DNA of 64,000 bases from Pyrocephalus nanus (lineage: Eukaryota; Chordata; Aves; Passeriformes; Tyrannidae): the NCBI GenBank assembly GCA_038380795.1, contig CM076260.1, forward strand, positions 34,072,634-34,136,633. The letters are read 5' to 3'. The number at the start of each line of letters is the position of its first letter. Position 1 is the first letter of the stretch. Of the stretch, positions 1-13,538 are shown one piece after another. The position numbers and the translations under genes were made by a program. A model generated the notes under the pieces. That model ran no database searches. It had not been told where the DNA came from and worked only from the letters and a program-made list of their open reading frames with translations.

Positions 1-624
1 AAATAAGTAGAACAGATTGCAAGTAAATCTCAGCTTTCAGGTTATGTACATGAGTTCATATCTTGTTGTCTAGGATTAATATCATTACAGTCCACAATCC
101 TTTCCTCAAGACCTGAATTCCAATCATTAATGTAATTCAGACATCCTGAATTGCTGCAAGATAGAAGTCAAACAGTATTAAATTTACTTCTTGGCACATA
201 AATGTTTTCACAGTGACAGCTCTTCATGTAAAATGTCATTCAGATTCGACAACTAAGTGGAAGACAGCAATCCCCATGCAGGGGTATCCATCCCATCAGC
301 CAGTTGTTGAATCCCATAAATTTTGTGTGCACTAAATTAAATTCCTTGATTATTAAAATATGAAACCTGTTCGATACTTGAAATATTCCAGCTTTATTTC
401 TCTAAAAAATGCATTGTTCTTACTATTATTATTCTCTACAGTATTTGATCAGCCTTTCTCAATGCTCAGATATGTTCAAAGTTATTCAGTGGAGCTACAG
501 ATCCTTGTACAGTAAATCTGAATTTGTACTTTTGTTAGCTACAGTTTGGAAATTCCTTAGAAGCAGCCAGAGGACCATGGCTTGCAAAGCATCTGTCACT
601 TTTAGCTTGTTTTCAGAAACCTTT

Positions 625-670
625 CCCCTTTTCCTGTTTTCCCTTTTTCCCCTTTACCCTTTTTCCCCTA
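625..670 (+). repeat. Polypyrimidine tract
   Basis: A C/T-rich stretch made of irregular TTTCCC and TTTCCCC units. It is low complexity and lies next to the 21-bp period repeat. Confidence 0.75.
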
Positions 671-703
671 CACAGAAAGGGGGGGTTAGAAGCAGCCTAC
701 TGC

Positions 704-741
704 CATAAAATAACATCCTACCTACATAAAATAACATCCTA
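704..741 (+). repeat. 21-bp period duplication
   Basis: CATAAAATAACATCCTA occurs at 704-720 and again at 725-741 with a short spacer, forming a two-copy tandem repeat of 21-bp period. Confidence 0.9.
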
Positions 742-2300
742 ACCATCTTTAACCTAAACTAAATTCCACACGAGTCCTCAGATGAAGAGACTGATCATTC
801 CAGTGATCACTAAATGGATCGGTCTATGAACAGAAGGGAATTCCTTCTAATGGGTGCTCGCTGTTTTCACCTCACAAAGTTCTTTCCTTCTCCTTTTCCT
901 TTTTAGACAGAATGCAAATCTTTCTTAGAACCTCATGCATAAAGCAGAGACCCACCCCACAGACAAGTGAGAGGGGATTTCAGATTAGAGCAACACACAT
1001 GACTAAAGGGCTCCAGAGACTGAATAACTGTACAAAGAAAAGTTTTATAAAATGAATACAACACACTTCTCTGACTAAGAATGGATTAAATGACGAAAAA
1101 GGTATGATCATCATTTTCCCTGTAAGTATTTGAAGGGTAAAATCACAAAGAGAATAGACGAATTTCAGTAGCTTGCTTTCTTGAATAAAAAACAATATTT
1201 TTGGCAAGTACAGCCAGTGAAGAAGGATTCTCACTTCTGGACCAACAAACTTTTACCATTGCTCAAGCAACTGTGCATGCACTATGAATTATTGCCAGTC
1301 TACAGCCCAGTCTAGCACTGGAACAACTCTTGGGCAGCTGCCAGTGAAGACTGGAGAGGTACCAATCTCTTTTCTAGGTATGTGCATGAGATTTCAGGTG
1401 GAGCCAACTAGGATAAGAAATACTGCCAAGGAAGGCAGAGTAGTCAGGCTGTGTTTTTCTAGGTGCAATCAGTAACTCAATCCATGTATTGAAATGCAGT
1501 TTTACTCCAACCAACCTAACTTTGTCAAAGGAAAAAATCGTCTTTCAGATTTTAATATTAACATAAATTATAATATTTTTCAACAACAATGACATCTCAG
1601 CATAGAAAGTTATTCAGTGAACATTGGGTTATATGATTGCAGCCTGTCTTCCCTGTATTTCCTCCACATAAATCTCCTGGCATTGACTCCACTCTCTCCA
1701 CACAAGCAAGTACTATACAATTATATTACTCACTAAATAACATGACAGCCAGTTTTCCTCACACATGATATAGATGGTGAGCCTCTAGAGTGACAATATA
1801 CAAGATGAAGGTGCTGACTTTGAGTCAGAAAATCAATTCCACACATAATAGGACAGCATGAGAGAGAAAAGAGATTTTTATGGAGTGCCTTGGTCTAGCA
1901 CTGAGTAATTACCTCAGGAAAACCAAAATCAGAGTCAAGCAGCAGCATTATTTATATGGGTGAGTCGGTTCCAGCACACCTTCTCCCCACATCTGAAGTG
2001 TAGAAAGCAAATGAGAAAGGCTATTCAGAAGAGATGGGATGGTGCTCAAAGACAAAATGCTAACTACTGAACAAAACTCAGTCCATATGGTCACTTGAAC
2101 TTGAACTATGCAAAACTATGAAAAAGATATTTTTCAAAGGTTATTTCTTTAAGCTTCTTAAAACTAGAACCACTTCCTAGAGAGGTAAACAGTAACAACA
2201 CTGCCCAAAGCAATTAAGACTGTACTGGACAACATTTTCTGTCAGAGGCAGCCCTGCCTTAGCTGTGGGAGCAGACTTTTAGTGTTCTTTCTGTAACTAA

Positions 2301-2340
2301 TTTCTAATTAATCAGGAAGATTTCTAATTTATCAGGAAGA
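2301..2340 (+). repeat. 20-bp tandem duplication
   Basis: Unit TTTCTAATTAATCAGGAAGA occurs twice in tandem; the second copy differs by one base (A to T). Confidence 0.95.
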
Positions 2341-5300
2341 TATTTCCTTTGGGTTTGCTACATTTTTTTTAAGCTCATCTTCCTTCCTTCCTCTATCTGA
2401 TGTAAATCCAGAGATCATGACGTGTCTCTTTACACACCGTTTTGTGCTTTAGAGTATTATTTTCACAATACCAGTTTTTAAAGCCTTTTTAAGCAGGCTT
2501 GGTTGAATACACCAGAAGACAACTCATATTCACAGTTATAGAAATAGAAATAAAACAGAAATAGGAAAGGGAAGAGTGGAACTTCACACATCTCAAGTGC
2601 AATTCCACTCCATACAAACTGCACCATCTTAATTTCATCCATATTCAGTTTTATTAAGAATCTCATTTTAATGCACAAGTTACTTATTCTTCTTGCAGCA
2701 ACAAGTGCAGAAAAATGTGTTAGTATCTGTTTCTCATCTCTTCTCTCTGGCAACAAATCATTAGACAGCCCAATAAACTGGAAGTATGCCTTAGCTGTGG
2801 TTGACTGAATACCTCTTTTCTTCTCCTTCAGGTTCCTCTTTGAAGTGTGTTCTTTTCTCAGTAACAGTTTATTCATGAGTTTTGCACACCCTGTACAATT
2901 CCATTGTTTCTTGATTTTTGCTTGTGTGTATTGTACCTCACAACCCTTATGGTGTTGTTTGTCAAAGAGAGGTAAAGAAGAGCCCACTCAGTCCTGACCT
3001 GAAAAGTTCATGATTTAATTCAGAGTATTTCTGAGATGAGAAGTGCTGCATACCCAAAGCAGATGAGGCCACACTTTACATAGAGAGGGAGGCAGTGCTG
3101 CTCAGATACAAAGCAGACCTCTGGAACAAGGTGGCCCACGAACAGACATTAAGTAAGCAGGGACCAAAGCATCCCAGAGGTGGCCACAGGCCTCTCAGCA
3201 CAGCGGGTAGAGTCTTTCTGGATGAGTCCCTATCCTGCTCAGAGCAGCAGTCACAGCACAGATTGTTAAAATTGATCAACTGGGGGACCTAAGGTCTGGA
3301 TCCACTTTGCAGAATTGATTCCTTCTGACATTCTTGCCTTCTCTTCAAGGTCTCACTACCTCTTAGGAGCTCTTCTCCCTTACAGGAGATCAGTCCTTGC
3401 TCTGAGGAAATAGCTCAGGGTATATATTTCAATAAATTAATTGAAGAAGGACCCCAAACGTCTGGGCCAAAGGCTATTGTGTATCTGAGCCGAATAGATG
3501 GACAGCTCAGGTTTCACCAAGCAAGCCACTCAACCATGTAATCATCTCCTTTGGGCACAGTCCAATCGAACAGAAAAATTAATTACAACATGATTCACAA
3601 CTGTTTAATTCATTGTAAGCAAAGAGTTCTCAGTACTTTATTTCCCCTAGGGAGAGGGAGAAGGGATTTCTTAACTATCAACCACAGGGTGGAGATGAGC
3701 ACTGAAACTCTTCCCTAGAAATGGAAAGTTTGTTTGGGTTTTTTGTTCTGTTTTTTCTCAGCTCGATTTCTCCATCTGTAGGTGAGAAAGAAGGTGAGAA
3801 GAAGATAGAAGACAAGTGTAGTGATGGAAGCTGGAAAAGAAGTAAAAAGGATTTTGTTAACTCTTGCATCCAGTGTGAACTATGAAAAATACCATGACAT
3901 TTTGCAAACTGAAACACTGTAGATGTGTACAATGCATGTACTTACACAAGCAGAAGAAATCTCTTCCTTGATTTTTCTTTCCTTTTTGCCTATCAGCATC
4001 AGAAACATGAATTTTGCCCCTTGCGAGAGGCCTGGACTTCTGTTCTTGTGCACATTCTGGAGCATGATTCAGATGAAGTTCTTTTTTTGTCACTAACCCC
4101 ATTACCTAATGTTTTGCAGCCTTGCCCAATAAAGATTTATTCATCTCATATGTTCCTGGTTGTGACCTTATGTTCGGCCGCAGTTGGACTGTGTTACGCT
4201 CCAAGGCTCTTGCCTCAGCATTCCAAACCTGGGAACTGCTGTGCCTGGGAAGACTAGCCTGCAGAGCCTCGCTGGACAGTAAATCTGCCCTTGAAGACAC
4301 AACCTTTTTAAATCAAGCATTCCACCTCATCTGTTTTGTTATTGCCCTTATACTGCCCTGAGGAAAATCACAAATAAGAGTCCAATATATTGCAAATATG
4401 TTATTTAACTGAAGTACATTTTGCTTAGATTCCTTTTGAATTGTTTAACTTTTCTTTGAATATCCCTACACACTGCTTATTAAGAATGTCTCTGAAAGAA
4501 CTTTTCCACTGAAAATAGGACCCCATCATGAGGGTTTACATGGCTAAAGGGGGCACTGTACTTATCTTGCTGGCCCCCTGATCCAGACTTCTTTCACACT
4601 GAAATTTTCTGCAGCTGAATCTTATCTTCCACAAACTACATGCAGATGTGCAGTTCAGAAAATGTGACTCAAAAGTTTTCTTTTAAAGTATTGCCCTCCT
4701 TCCCTCTCCCTTGCTGGCCAGAAGTTCATGAGGATCATCCCCACATTTCTCTTAATCTCTTTAGTATTTAGTTCCCCGAACCAGCTATGTTCCCCTCCTG
4801 GTGAAATCTTTTACTGAGAACTAGCAGCAGCACTTCTTTCTCTGCTCAGAGAAACTCTGTGGATAACACAGGAGAGGCTCAGCCCTGACATGTCTCAGGA
4901 AAGGTAGTGTTTCAGTGTCATGAGCTCTTCAGAGCTATTCACCTCCTAATATTTATTTGACAATGGTCAAAAGATCTTTGATATTAATTACAGCTAATTA
5001 ATATGCTCCTCACCATGCTGAAATTAAAGTTCAGACTCTGCCAGATTAATGGCCCTTTGCTACTTATGATGTTCTTTATGGCTAATTTTTCACCATCCAT
5101 CAAGCTTTGTTCATGCATACTCAACAAAATGAACAGGGTTCTAACCAGGGAAGGTGATAATTAATAAAAAATAATGAAGGATATTTCTGAGATACTCTGA
5201 TGAACTCAGTACTTAAACCTTTCAACTTGCATTTATTCACCCCGAGGAGTATTTATTGTGATCTTCCGATTTGCTTTAATCATTTTGCTTGGTGTATTGT

Positions 5301-7973
5301 TTTTCCACAAGTTTGACTATCTGTAAAAAAACTAAGACATCAAGAACATAAGAAAAATAAGCTGTCAGTATAGCACCAGTGATTTTAATAGGAGGAGGGA
5401 GATCTAATAAGTTATTTTATCTGCACTGAATTCACTGTGGGCTTTACATGGATGATGTGCTGCTGGTATCTGAAAAGTATGTCTCACTGATCTGAGAATA
5501 AACACATGTGAGACTAGTATCACTGTGTGTTTCCTTAAGAAACAGAAGTTCATAATATCAAGGCTTTCCTTCAGCTTTTCTCTGTAAGAGAGAATTCAGC
5601 TGTGTTTAACCACAGACCATAGTATTAATAGCTGCAGAAAAACAGTTTTTAATGGGGTTGCATTTCACAGTTTCAGAAAATCGTGAGTTCCCTTCTATTT
5701 GTGTGGATTTCTCTAAACAGGGAAATCCAATTCCCTTTGGATTCTTCCCCTCTGAGTGAGGGCGAGACTGAGTCATCCTCTGTTTGTTTGTCTTTGATGA
5801 CAAATATTACTCTCAACTTACAAACTATGTCAGCAAGAGAACAGGGCATCTGGAGCTTGGTTCAGTTATACTTCCATCCTTCCAAAATAGTACATAGAAA
5901 ATATGCATATGCTTAATCTTAAACACCTGAATAACTCCACAGGTTTTTAGCTGGGATATTTGGATCATTAAAATTTGCTGAATGAAGACCATCATACTTA
6001 TTGCAGCTGTGTCTCATTTGTGATAGTAATTTGGCATTGGTAGAGCTGTGGCATTCCTGGCAATGAAACAGATTTAATAACTTTTTAGTTTAGACATACT
6101 TTTCTGGGAGCACCATGACATTCAAGATTTAACACAATGACTTATGCCAAAGGTGTCACCTACACTCAGGTAGGACAGACCACACCTCATGGTTCCCCTG
6201 CAGAGAGCACTGCTAGACTGTCAGTCTTGCCTTTGAAAGCTGCTGATTCCATTTGTGGACCTGTGAGTGCCAAGTGCAAGGTGTATGATGGAAATCATTT
6301 GAAAGCATAGCCCACTCTGCAGCAAGCAACAGGTCTAGTCTGGAATGTTATGTTCTCTTTCCTCAGTGATTCAATTATGGTTTTGTCTGAAGCAGCAACA
6401 AAAGCGGAATTCTGGAACTCTACCAATCCAATTTAAAATAAATATTAAATAATAATTCATTTTTATTAAAATAAATAAATAAAAAGTAATTCTGTAGCAG
6501 ACTACAAAATGCTGCACATAAAGAATATTAATATTAATGTTTTGCAGTTTCAGAGTCTTTTCTCCTTGCTGTCTTTTGCCCTGCTGAGCAATGAAATAGG
6601 TGTTCTGTCAAGCCAGGCTCTTTTCACAGCAGAAGAATGGAACTGTTTCCTTGGTTAGACAGCTCACCCTTGAGGTATGCTCAAAGCATATCCTTTTTTG
6701 CACATCTATATTGCAGCTTCCAATTAGGGAGGCAAGCGAGAGAGAGAATAAGATGTTCTTTGTCTCCAGACAGAAAATTCCTTTCTGACAAAAAAAAGGT
6801 AGGATTTGGCAATGCAAAGTGCTTTTATTCACATGAGAGAATTCACACACACGTGCATGACTTTCCTTGAGTCTGTTGGAACAACAGATCTCAGAAGCTG
6901 GACTGTTCAGAGAGCTGGAAATGTTTATCTGATCCTCTGCAGTACCACTTTTACAGAGAAAAGCTTTTTTGTCCCAGGAATATTCTCATCTGCAAACATA
7001 ATACAGCCTCTTCTCCATCTGATAGTGGTTTTCCACTAAACTCAGTCTGGGCAAAATATCTAAGCAAATCCTGCTGGTATTTCTACTTGCTGCTGAGTAT
7101 TGATTTTTTTGTAGTCATTCCTATGCAAGACAAGAAAAAATAATATAATTTCTTTATAATAGGGAACAACAAAAATACACTGCACAAGATTATTTCCAAA
7201 TTGCTGCTCATCATCAAAAGTTGAGTTGGCTGGATAGTTCTAGGGCAACATCAAACAATGAAACAACTCAAATTAGATATCCAGGAAAGCTCTGTCTCAG
7301 CTAGGATTTTAAACAATGACCTAGAGCAAATCTTAAGGAAAATCATCAAAAACACTCCTATTCTCCTAATTCATGACTTTTTTTCTGACAATACAAAATT
7401 GATTTGATTATTTTCGGGCTTGACAATATATTAGCCTGTGTTCATGACTGCAATAGATTGCAATGCTTTAATAGTATCCCTGTTGTTTACTTGGAAGCAG
7501 AGAGGCTAAGCAGCACCTAGCTCAATCCAGAATGAAATCTGAAGTAGATTTGGGTAAAGTTTGAGCTTTTCATGCCATCTTTGCAGTTTCTGAGTTTAAC
7601 TTTTGGCTTTGTAACCTCAATGGAAATATCTGAGCACTGTCAGGTTTCAGGTCAAAAGTGTGTCAAAAGTAGAGTTTTACATGATTCCCACCCAACAGTA
7701 AATTCCTCACTGCATTTGATATTCAGCATAAGCTCCCTTAAATATTTTTAGGTTTTGTGGTGAATAGTTCTCACAGCTCTAGGTTGAAAAAAGCTGGAAC
7801 ATTATAGGCCTCTCAACAGGTTTTATCCAAATCCCAGCTAATTTGATGGACATCCTCATGACTATGAGGAGAGAGAATCAAGGCAAAAAACTTTGTTGCA
7901 GTGCAGTCAGATTCTCAAACATTCTACACAGGATAGTGTCAGGCAGAACAATAAAACAAGAAAGCAATGGCCG

Positions 7974-7991
7974 TTTTTTTTTTTTTTTTTT
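7974..7991 (+). repeat. Poly-T run (18 T)
   Basis: Homopolymer of T in otherwise unremarkable intergenic sequence. No retroposed body is recognisable beside it. Confidence 0.95.
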
Positions 7992-8357
7992 CAAACTTAC
8001 TTGTTTCAAGTGGAAGATGTTGAGGGCAAAATTCTTGGGGAATACCTTATGAAACACTTACCTTCTTTTAGAATCACTGTTACAATAAACATCATTTTAG
8101 AGTCACAGCAACAAACATTTTCTGCAGAATGTTAAAAACAGGCAATTTTTCACCCTCAGAGGCAGTCTCAAAGTCTCAGCACTCCAGTTCAGCTGCTACT
8201 TATCTTCAAGAATGCCCAAAGCCCCTTCTTTCCTCTGTTTATCAGAAGTCCTATGGATAGTTACATTTTTGTAGATAGGTGGAACAGAGTTCCCTTTGTC
8301 CCAGCTACACAGAGCACCAGCATAGGAAAATTCTACACTAGATATGAGGGGATAGAT

Positions 8358-8860
8358 TACAGAATTAAAGAATGGATAACGTTGAAAGGGACCACAGTGG
8401 CTCATCTGGTCCAACCTACCTGCTCAAGCAGGGTCATCCTAGAAAACATTGCCCAGAGAGGTTGTGGAGTCTCTCTCACTGGAGATGTTTAAGAACTTAC
8501 TGAATACAACCCTGTGCAATCTGTTCCATGCACTTTCACCCGAATAGTAAAGTTCTTCTCTATATTCAGGTGGAACTCTCTGTGCATCAGCTTCCAACTG
8601 TTGCCTCTTATCCTACTACTGGGCACCACTGAGAAGACCTTGGCTCCATCCTCTTGGGACTCTCCCTTCAGAGACTTATAGACATTGATGAGGTCCTCTC
8701 TCAGTTGTCTCTTCTCAAGGCTGAACAGGCCCAGTTCCTTCATCCTTTCCTTATAGGAGAGATGCTCCTCTTCTTTAATCATCTTTGTTACCCTCTGCTG
8801 GATCTGCACCCAGAGCAGCTGGATGCACAGTCCTCCAGCATCAAACAGGCATAGCCCAGC
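8358..8860 (-). mobile_element. CR1 LINE 3' fragment with an internal inversion
   Basis: Read on the minus strand this is the end of a CR1 non-LTR retrotransposon. It has the conserved block containing GGGCCTGTTCAGCCTTGAGA, then the GTGGTGCCC block, and a degenerate 3' end near 8358. CR1 copies are typically 5'-truncated and dead, as here. Between about 8449 and 8519 the sequence is in the opposite orientation to its flanks (see findings). A 212-codon minus-strand open frame (8489-9127) runs through it but does not resemble a conserved CR1 protein. The 5' limit near 8860 is approximate. Confidence 0.85.
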
Positions 8861-10585
8861 CAGCAAAAGATCCAACTGGACAAGATTTTTGTCAGTGGTG
8901 TGGTATGACCATGCACAACCTGTGTCTATGCAAGGGGACTCTGGTGGGACCATTACATGAATGAAACTGCTAAGACAGTAGCTTTGGATGGTAGCTAGGC
9001 CCCAAACCTCAGGAAAGAGATGACGTTGCATCCATGCCAAACTGTTATTCACAAGGCAAATTGCCTGTTTCAGACTCAGGCTGCAGTTTTCAGTGTTGCT
9101 CTCAGCCTTGAAAAGGTCCCTGGACATAAACTACCTCACACATAGGAATGTGTCTCTTCAGTTTTGTGTTTCATTGTCGTGAAGAAGGGCCAAAAAATTA
9201 TTTCACAACAATTTTCCTTTCCTTTTTCTTCATAGCCATTATCCAAAGGCCATGAAAACAAAACTAGATAAATATTAGAAGTAATTTTCCTTCATTTGAA
9301 AATTTAAATTGCTGACTCTTATCTGTAGTGAAAAACTTTTTGCAACACCACTTCTAACTTTTCATGCAGAGTAGATTAAAATATCTAAAGAAATTAGATT
9401 GAAAACACTGCAAACCAGAAAATAATATTTGCAATGGTTTGCTTAAATTATTTCAAACATAACACTCATATTGCAAGTTCCTTGACATTCTAGTTGTATA
9501 TTTGATGGCTGGAGGCAAAGATTCTCCTTTAGCAAAGAGGAAATTCAAGGTTTCCCATCATTCAAAGAGTCCTACAGGAAAAATATTTGATCTGATAGTA
9601 AAGTGATGGTAAATTCTGGTCAGGCATGTGATCTGTCAGGCTGCATACAGAGGACAATTTCCTCATCCCTATAGGCTTAAGAAACAATACAGCCTGTTAC
9701 ACCAGTCAAAAAATGAGGCCCTGGGGGTCAGTTCTGCAAAACCACAAACACGGCACCAAATAGAAAGGATTATAAGCTCTATTCAAACAGGGCTCTCTTC
9801 ATAGGTTGTGTTACGCAACTTTTCCGAAAGCATATTAGATATTGGCAGACACTGAGAAATATTATCCAAGTCCTGTTTTCTCTTTCCCCCCAACCTTTTT
9901 CTTCATTTTTCAATATAGTCAGTCAATTTGGGGTCCTGAAGAGAGAAAAAATGTTCCATGAAAAAATCTCTTTGAAGCTTAATTTTTCACTGCCAAAGCA
10001 CTTGGGACACTTGTTTTTTCCAGTATTTCTCTAAGGCTTGTTATCACTACTGCTGACTCATCTCCTGATGCCAAGGGAAAAACAGTTTTATGGGAACATG
10101 AAGAGGTCACGACTGAATTATTTTGGCTGTTATAAATGGCTCTACAACTCATTCTCTGCACTGCTGTTAAACATATTTTCATAATTTCTGGGTCAAAGCT
10201 AGGGTTCCAGAGCAGAAGGATTCTCAGAGAGGTGAAGAAGTATGTTGCCTTACCTCTCAAGCAGAAGCAGCATCTCTCAAACAGATGTGATGGACATCGC
10301 TCTCCTGCATACTGTTGAAGTGATCCTCCAAAGCAATCCCATTCAGCTTTCCCCAGTGGGAAAAAATATCTCTAACCTCACCTCTAAGTTCTTAGAGGTG
10401 CAGTAAATCAGGACTGATAAGAAACTTCTGGAAAACATAAAAGTTCTTCCATTTTCTCCTCTTTTCCCTCTGTCTCCAAAGCTTGATAGGGATTTATTTG
10501 TACAGAAACAAACAAAAAAAATTGAATTAATTCTTCCTCCTTCATAAAATCCCACACACCCTCTGCATATGCATATAAATATATT

Positions 10586-10655
10586 TGAAAGGAAATTAAG
10601 TAATTGCAGTATATCACTATTGAAAGGAAATTAAGTAATTGCAGTATATCACTAT
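10586..10655 (+). repeat. Perfect 35-bp tandem duplication
   Basis: The 35-bp unit starting TGAAAGGAAATTAAGTAATT and ending ATATCACTAT is present twice head to tail with no mismatch, at 10586-10620 and 10621-10655. Perfect identity in unconstrained sequence suggests a recent event. Confidence 0.97.
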
Positions 10656-10997
10656 TTCAAAGATTTTTACCTGAACTTGCAGCCCACAAAACCTTGACAG
10701 AGAAGTTATGAAATACTTTTTTCAAATACATGAGTAGAAGTCATCTGTAAATCCTTTAACAAAAAAATGCTTGGATATTATACTGTTTGTCACTAGTTCA
10801 CTGTACACATTTATAATGACACTGTGTGTAACAGCATCCCATTAATCAATCAGATGGTTTGTGTCTATTCCTTTTTCAGAGGCAGAACATTACGTGATGA
10901 GAATACGAACAGACCCTGTAGCTGAACATAGCATTGACCTGGAGTGAATCTTGAAACCTTTCTGCTTTTCTCAAGATTTTTTAAGAGTTTAATTAAA

Positions 10998-11026
<29 letters not shown>
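10998..11026 (+). repeat. (TG)n microsatellite, about 14 units
   Basis: An uninterrupted alternating GT run. It produces an artefactual CVCVCV peptide in one frame. Length is likely polymorphic. Confidence 0.97.
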
Positions 11027-11028
<2 letters not shown>

Positions 11029-13506
11029 CTCAGAAGATGACAGAGATAGTCAAGAAGAGACATAAAACTGAAAAATCCCTTCTGTCAAGAACTAGTCCTG
11101 AATCTTTTCTTCATCGTGACTGTACTGTACAAGCCATGAGGCATATGTGAGCTAGTGGGCTGTTTAGCTAATCCTCCTCTGGTGAAATTAAAGAGCATGT
11201 TACAGCACACATGTTAAAATGAGTCTCAAATTATTTTTAGGCAATGGGACATAGTAACAGAGGGGAAGCTTTCTCTTGTCTCAAAAACAGGTTCCCCTTG
11301 CAGTTCTCACCCTCATTGGACAAAATATCTGACGAGTAGGCTGAGCAATGCATGGATGGGACTGGGGCAATAAAGGGACACAGTGCCAGACTGAGGACAA
11401 AGGCCATTGCAGCTGCATGTTGTGCATGAGACCATCCTGAAGGAAGTGTGCCCTTTTCGCATCGCCTGCCTTCAAGCAACTCACACCTTCAAGCAAGGCA
11501 GACAGAAGAAGGCTGCTCAAGATTGGCATCCTCTTAGGTTTTTGCAGTGGTTGCTACATGATTACCATTACCACAAAGAGGACTGTTTTGGACAGGGGAG
11601 AAGTCAAAATCTGGCTGCTTAGAAAGTCAAAGACTAGGATGCCAACGCATTTTAAACTTGTCCAGTATTAGGCTGCAGGTGACAGAATGTCTTAAGAAGT
11701 GCAGTATTAAGGGTAAGCACCTACATCTCTTCTATCTCAGGTGTCCTCTTCCTAGAATCAAGTTCTCAGTGCACTTTGTTCCATCTGTCAGTTACTTGGA
11801 ACTGTCACTGAAATTTGGAATATTTTTCATTAAGATCTGCTGTGGGAAGTCTGGAATAAGAACAATGAAAAAAAAAAGACAAAAAAAAGGAAGAATAAAT
11901 CTTCTCAGTACATATTCAACTGAGGGCTGATGGCTCAGATTATTGTTGGCATGAGCTGCTTCTGAGTACTTCTAGTCCTGGCATTCACGAGAGTAATGAT
12001 AAAATATGGCTAACGTCTGTCAATCCCTATTTCAACAGTGAACTTCACAGTTGAATAAACATACTTCTAAGCACTGCAGTTTGATTTTCTTTTTAAGCAC
12101 ATAGCTTCTTTATCCCTTCCCATAGAAATGACTTTTATAGGAAATTTAAAATAAATAGAAGAGAAAGTTCAGTATAGACATGTGGTGTTCATCAAAGAGA
12201 ACTTCTAAATCAGCAGGAGTTTTCCTTCACAGAGCTGGAAACCATCACTGTGCCATCATCATCTGCTGATTTGGATCCCACCAGCTGCCATGGCTGAAAG
12301 CCATTGGGCCCCTTGTCTGCCAGTTTGACCAACAGCATTTTCAGGAGTTTAATCTCCAGAGGCTGATAAAATGGGGGAAAAAATAACCAATCATGACACA
12401 TATTTGCCTGTTTATGTTCCCAGGAATGGGTCTTGAGCTGGTTAGTCCTTCAGCTGCTATTAAAATGCCAGATCACCGTAGCAATCACAGTAGAAGTTTT
12501 CTTGCTATGACAATAAGGATTACTCTTGGCCATGCATCATACAGAAGCACAGGGCACACTTATCTCTTCCCATCAGATGAGAACACACGTGGCCACTTAA
12601 AACTTCCAGTGATGAGCAGTCTCCTCCTTTAAGCTTGGATGGCTTGTTTTGAATCAACTCAGGATAAACATCAAGTAGCATTTCCACAAGAGATCAACAT
12701 GTCTCTTCATCCCACAGAATTTTCGAAGCCCTAGAAAGAATTTAAAGCATCGCTAGCTCAGTTTTACTCCAGAACACATTTCTAATGAGAAGCAATAAGT
12801 ATCCTTTTGATATATTTATCTATACCTGTGGGTCTCTTCTGGAATATTTTTTTACCCTGATGTTTCCATTTAATTCACTTATTTTTAATTTTTTCATGAT
12901 TTTGTTAGCTCCTGTCAGCTTTCAATTAGCTGCTTCTAATGTTTGTATCCCTTAAAAATTGTAACTTTTTTTCTTCTGCTACATTCCTTTCCTGGTTTGT
13001 ATGTTGCATATATTTACATTAATGAAGTAGAGGCTTTGTAAACTGCAGTCCTCCTGAGGTAGTCTGAGGCATAAGATATTTCATAGGCTACTACACAATG
13101 GGGAGGCATACTATGGAAAGCAATTTCTTTTTTCAGCGTGAGAGATGCTCTCCATGGCCATATTGGATGAAACAGTTTTGTGAAATCCTGGCTCTGTCAG
13201 GAGAACATTTGCTACCATTTCTCCATCTTCATCTCTCTCACCACTCTCTGCCCTGAATGTCATAGAATGAACATGTCCAATCTAGAAGATGCTAAGAAAG
13301 TTTTCTGGTCTGATTCCTCCCGAGTTGTTTTCCCAGTTTCTATTTCTCTTACTCTAATATGCTTTGTCCAACAAAATATTTCATTGTGATTTTTTTTAAT
13401 TAATTTTGCAGTCTAACTTGATCATGTGGGGGTGTAAGAAAAAGCTTTGTTTCCAAAAATCTGTAAAACTGCTGCTTTTGGCAACAGTATAATATTCTTC
13501 TACTGT

Positions 13507-13538
13507 TTTTATAATATACAGCTTTTATAATATACAGC
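13507..13538 (+). repeat. 16-bp perfect tandem duplication
   Basis: TTTTATAATATACAGC is repeated twice without mismatch at 13507-13522 and 13523-13538. Confidence 0.93.

Larger units (their letters stand above)
1..8357. other. Intergenic DNA, no gene recognised
   Basis: AT-rich sequence with only short, unconserved open frames, including a 169-codon minus-strand frame at 2478-2987 that I do not recognise. It contains two short tandem repeats, a polypyrimidine tract, a T18 run and a homeodomain/SOX/TCF site-rich patch at 4941-5115. No CpG-rich promoter is visible. Confidence 0.7.

Noticed and set aside
3076..3292. Overlapping open frames on both strands in a GC-richer patch
   Set aside because: Both are short, one is the shadow of the other, and neither resembles a known protein.
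8489..9127. 212-codon minus-strand open frame
   Set aside because: The second half is CR1 3'UTR sequence, including the inverted segment. The first half shows no family resemblance and has no splice or promoter context.
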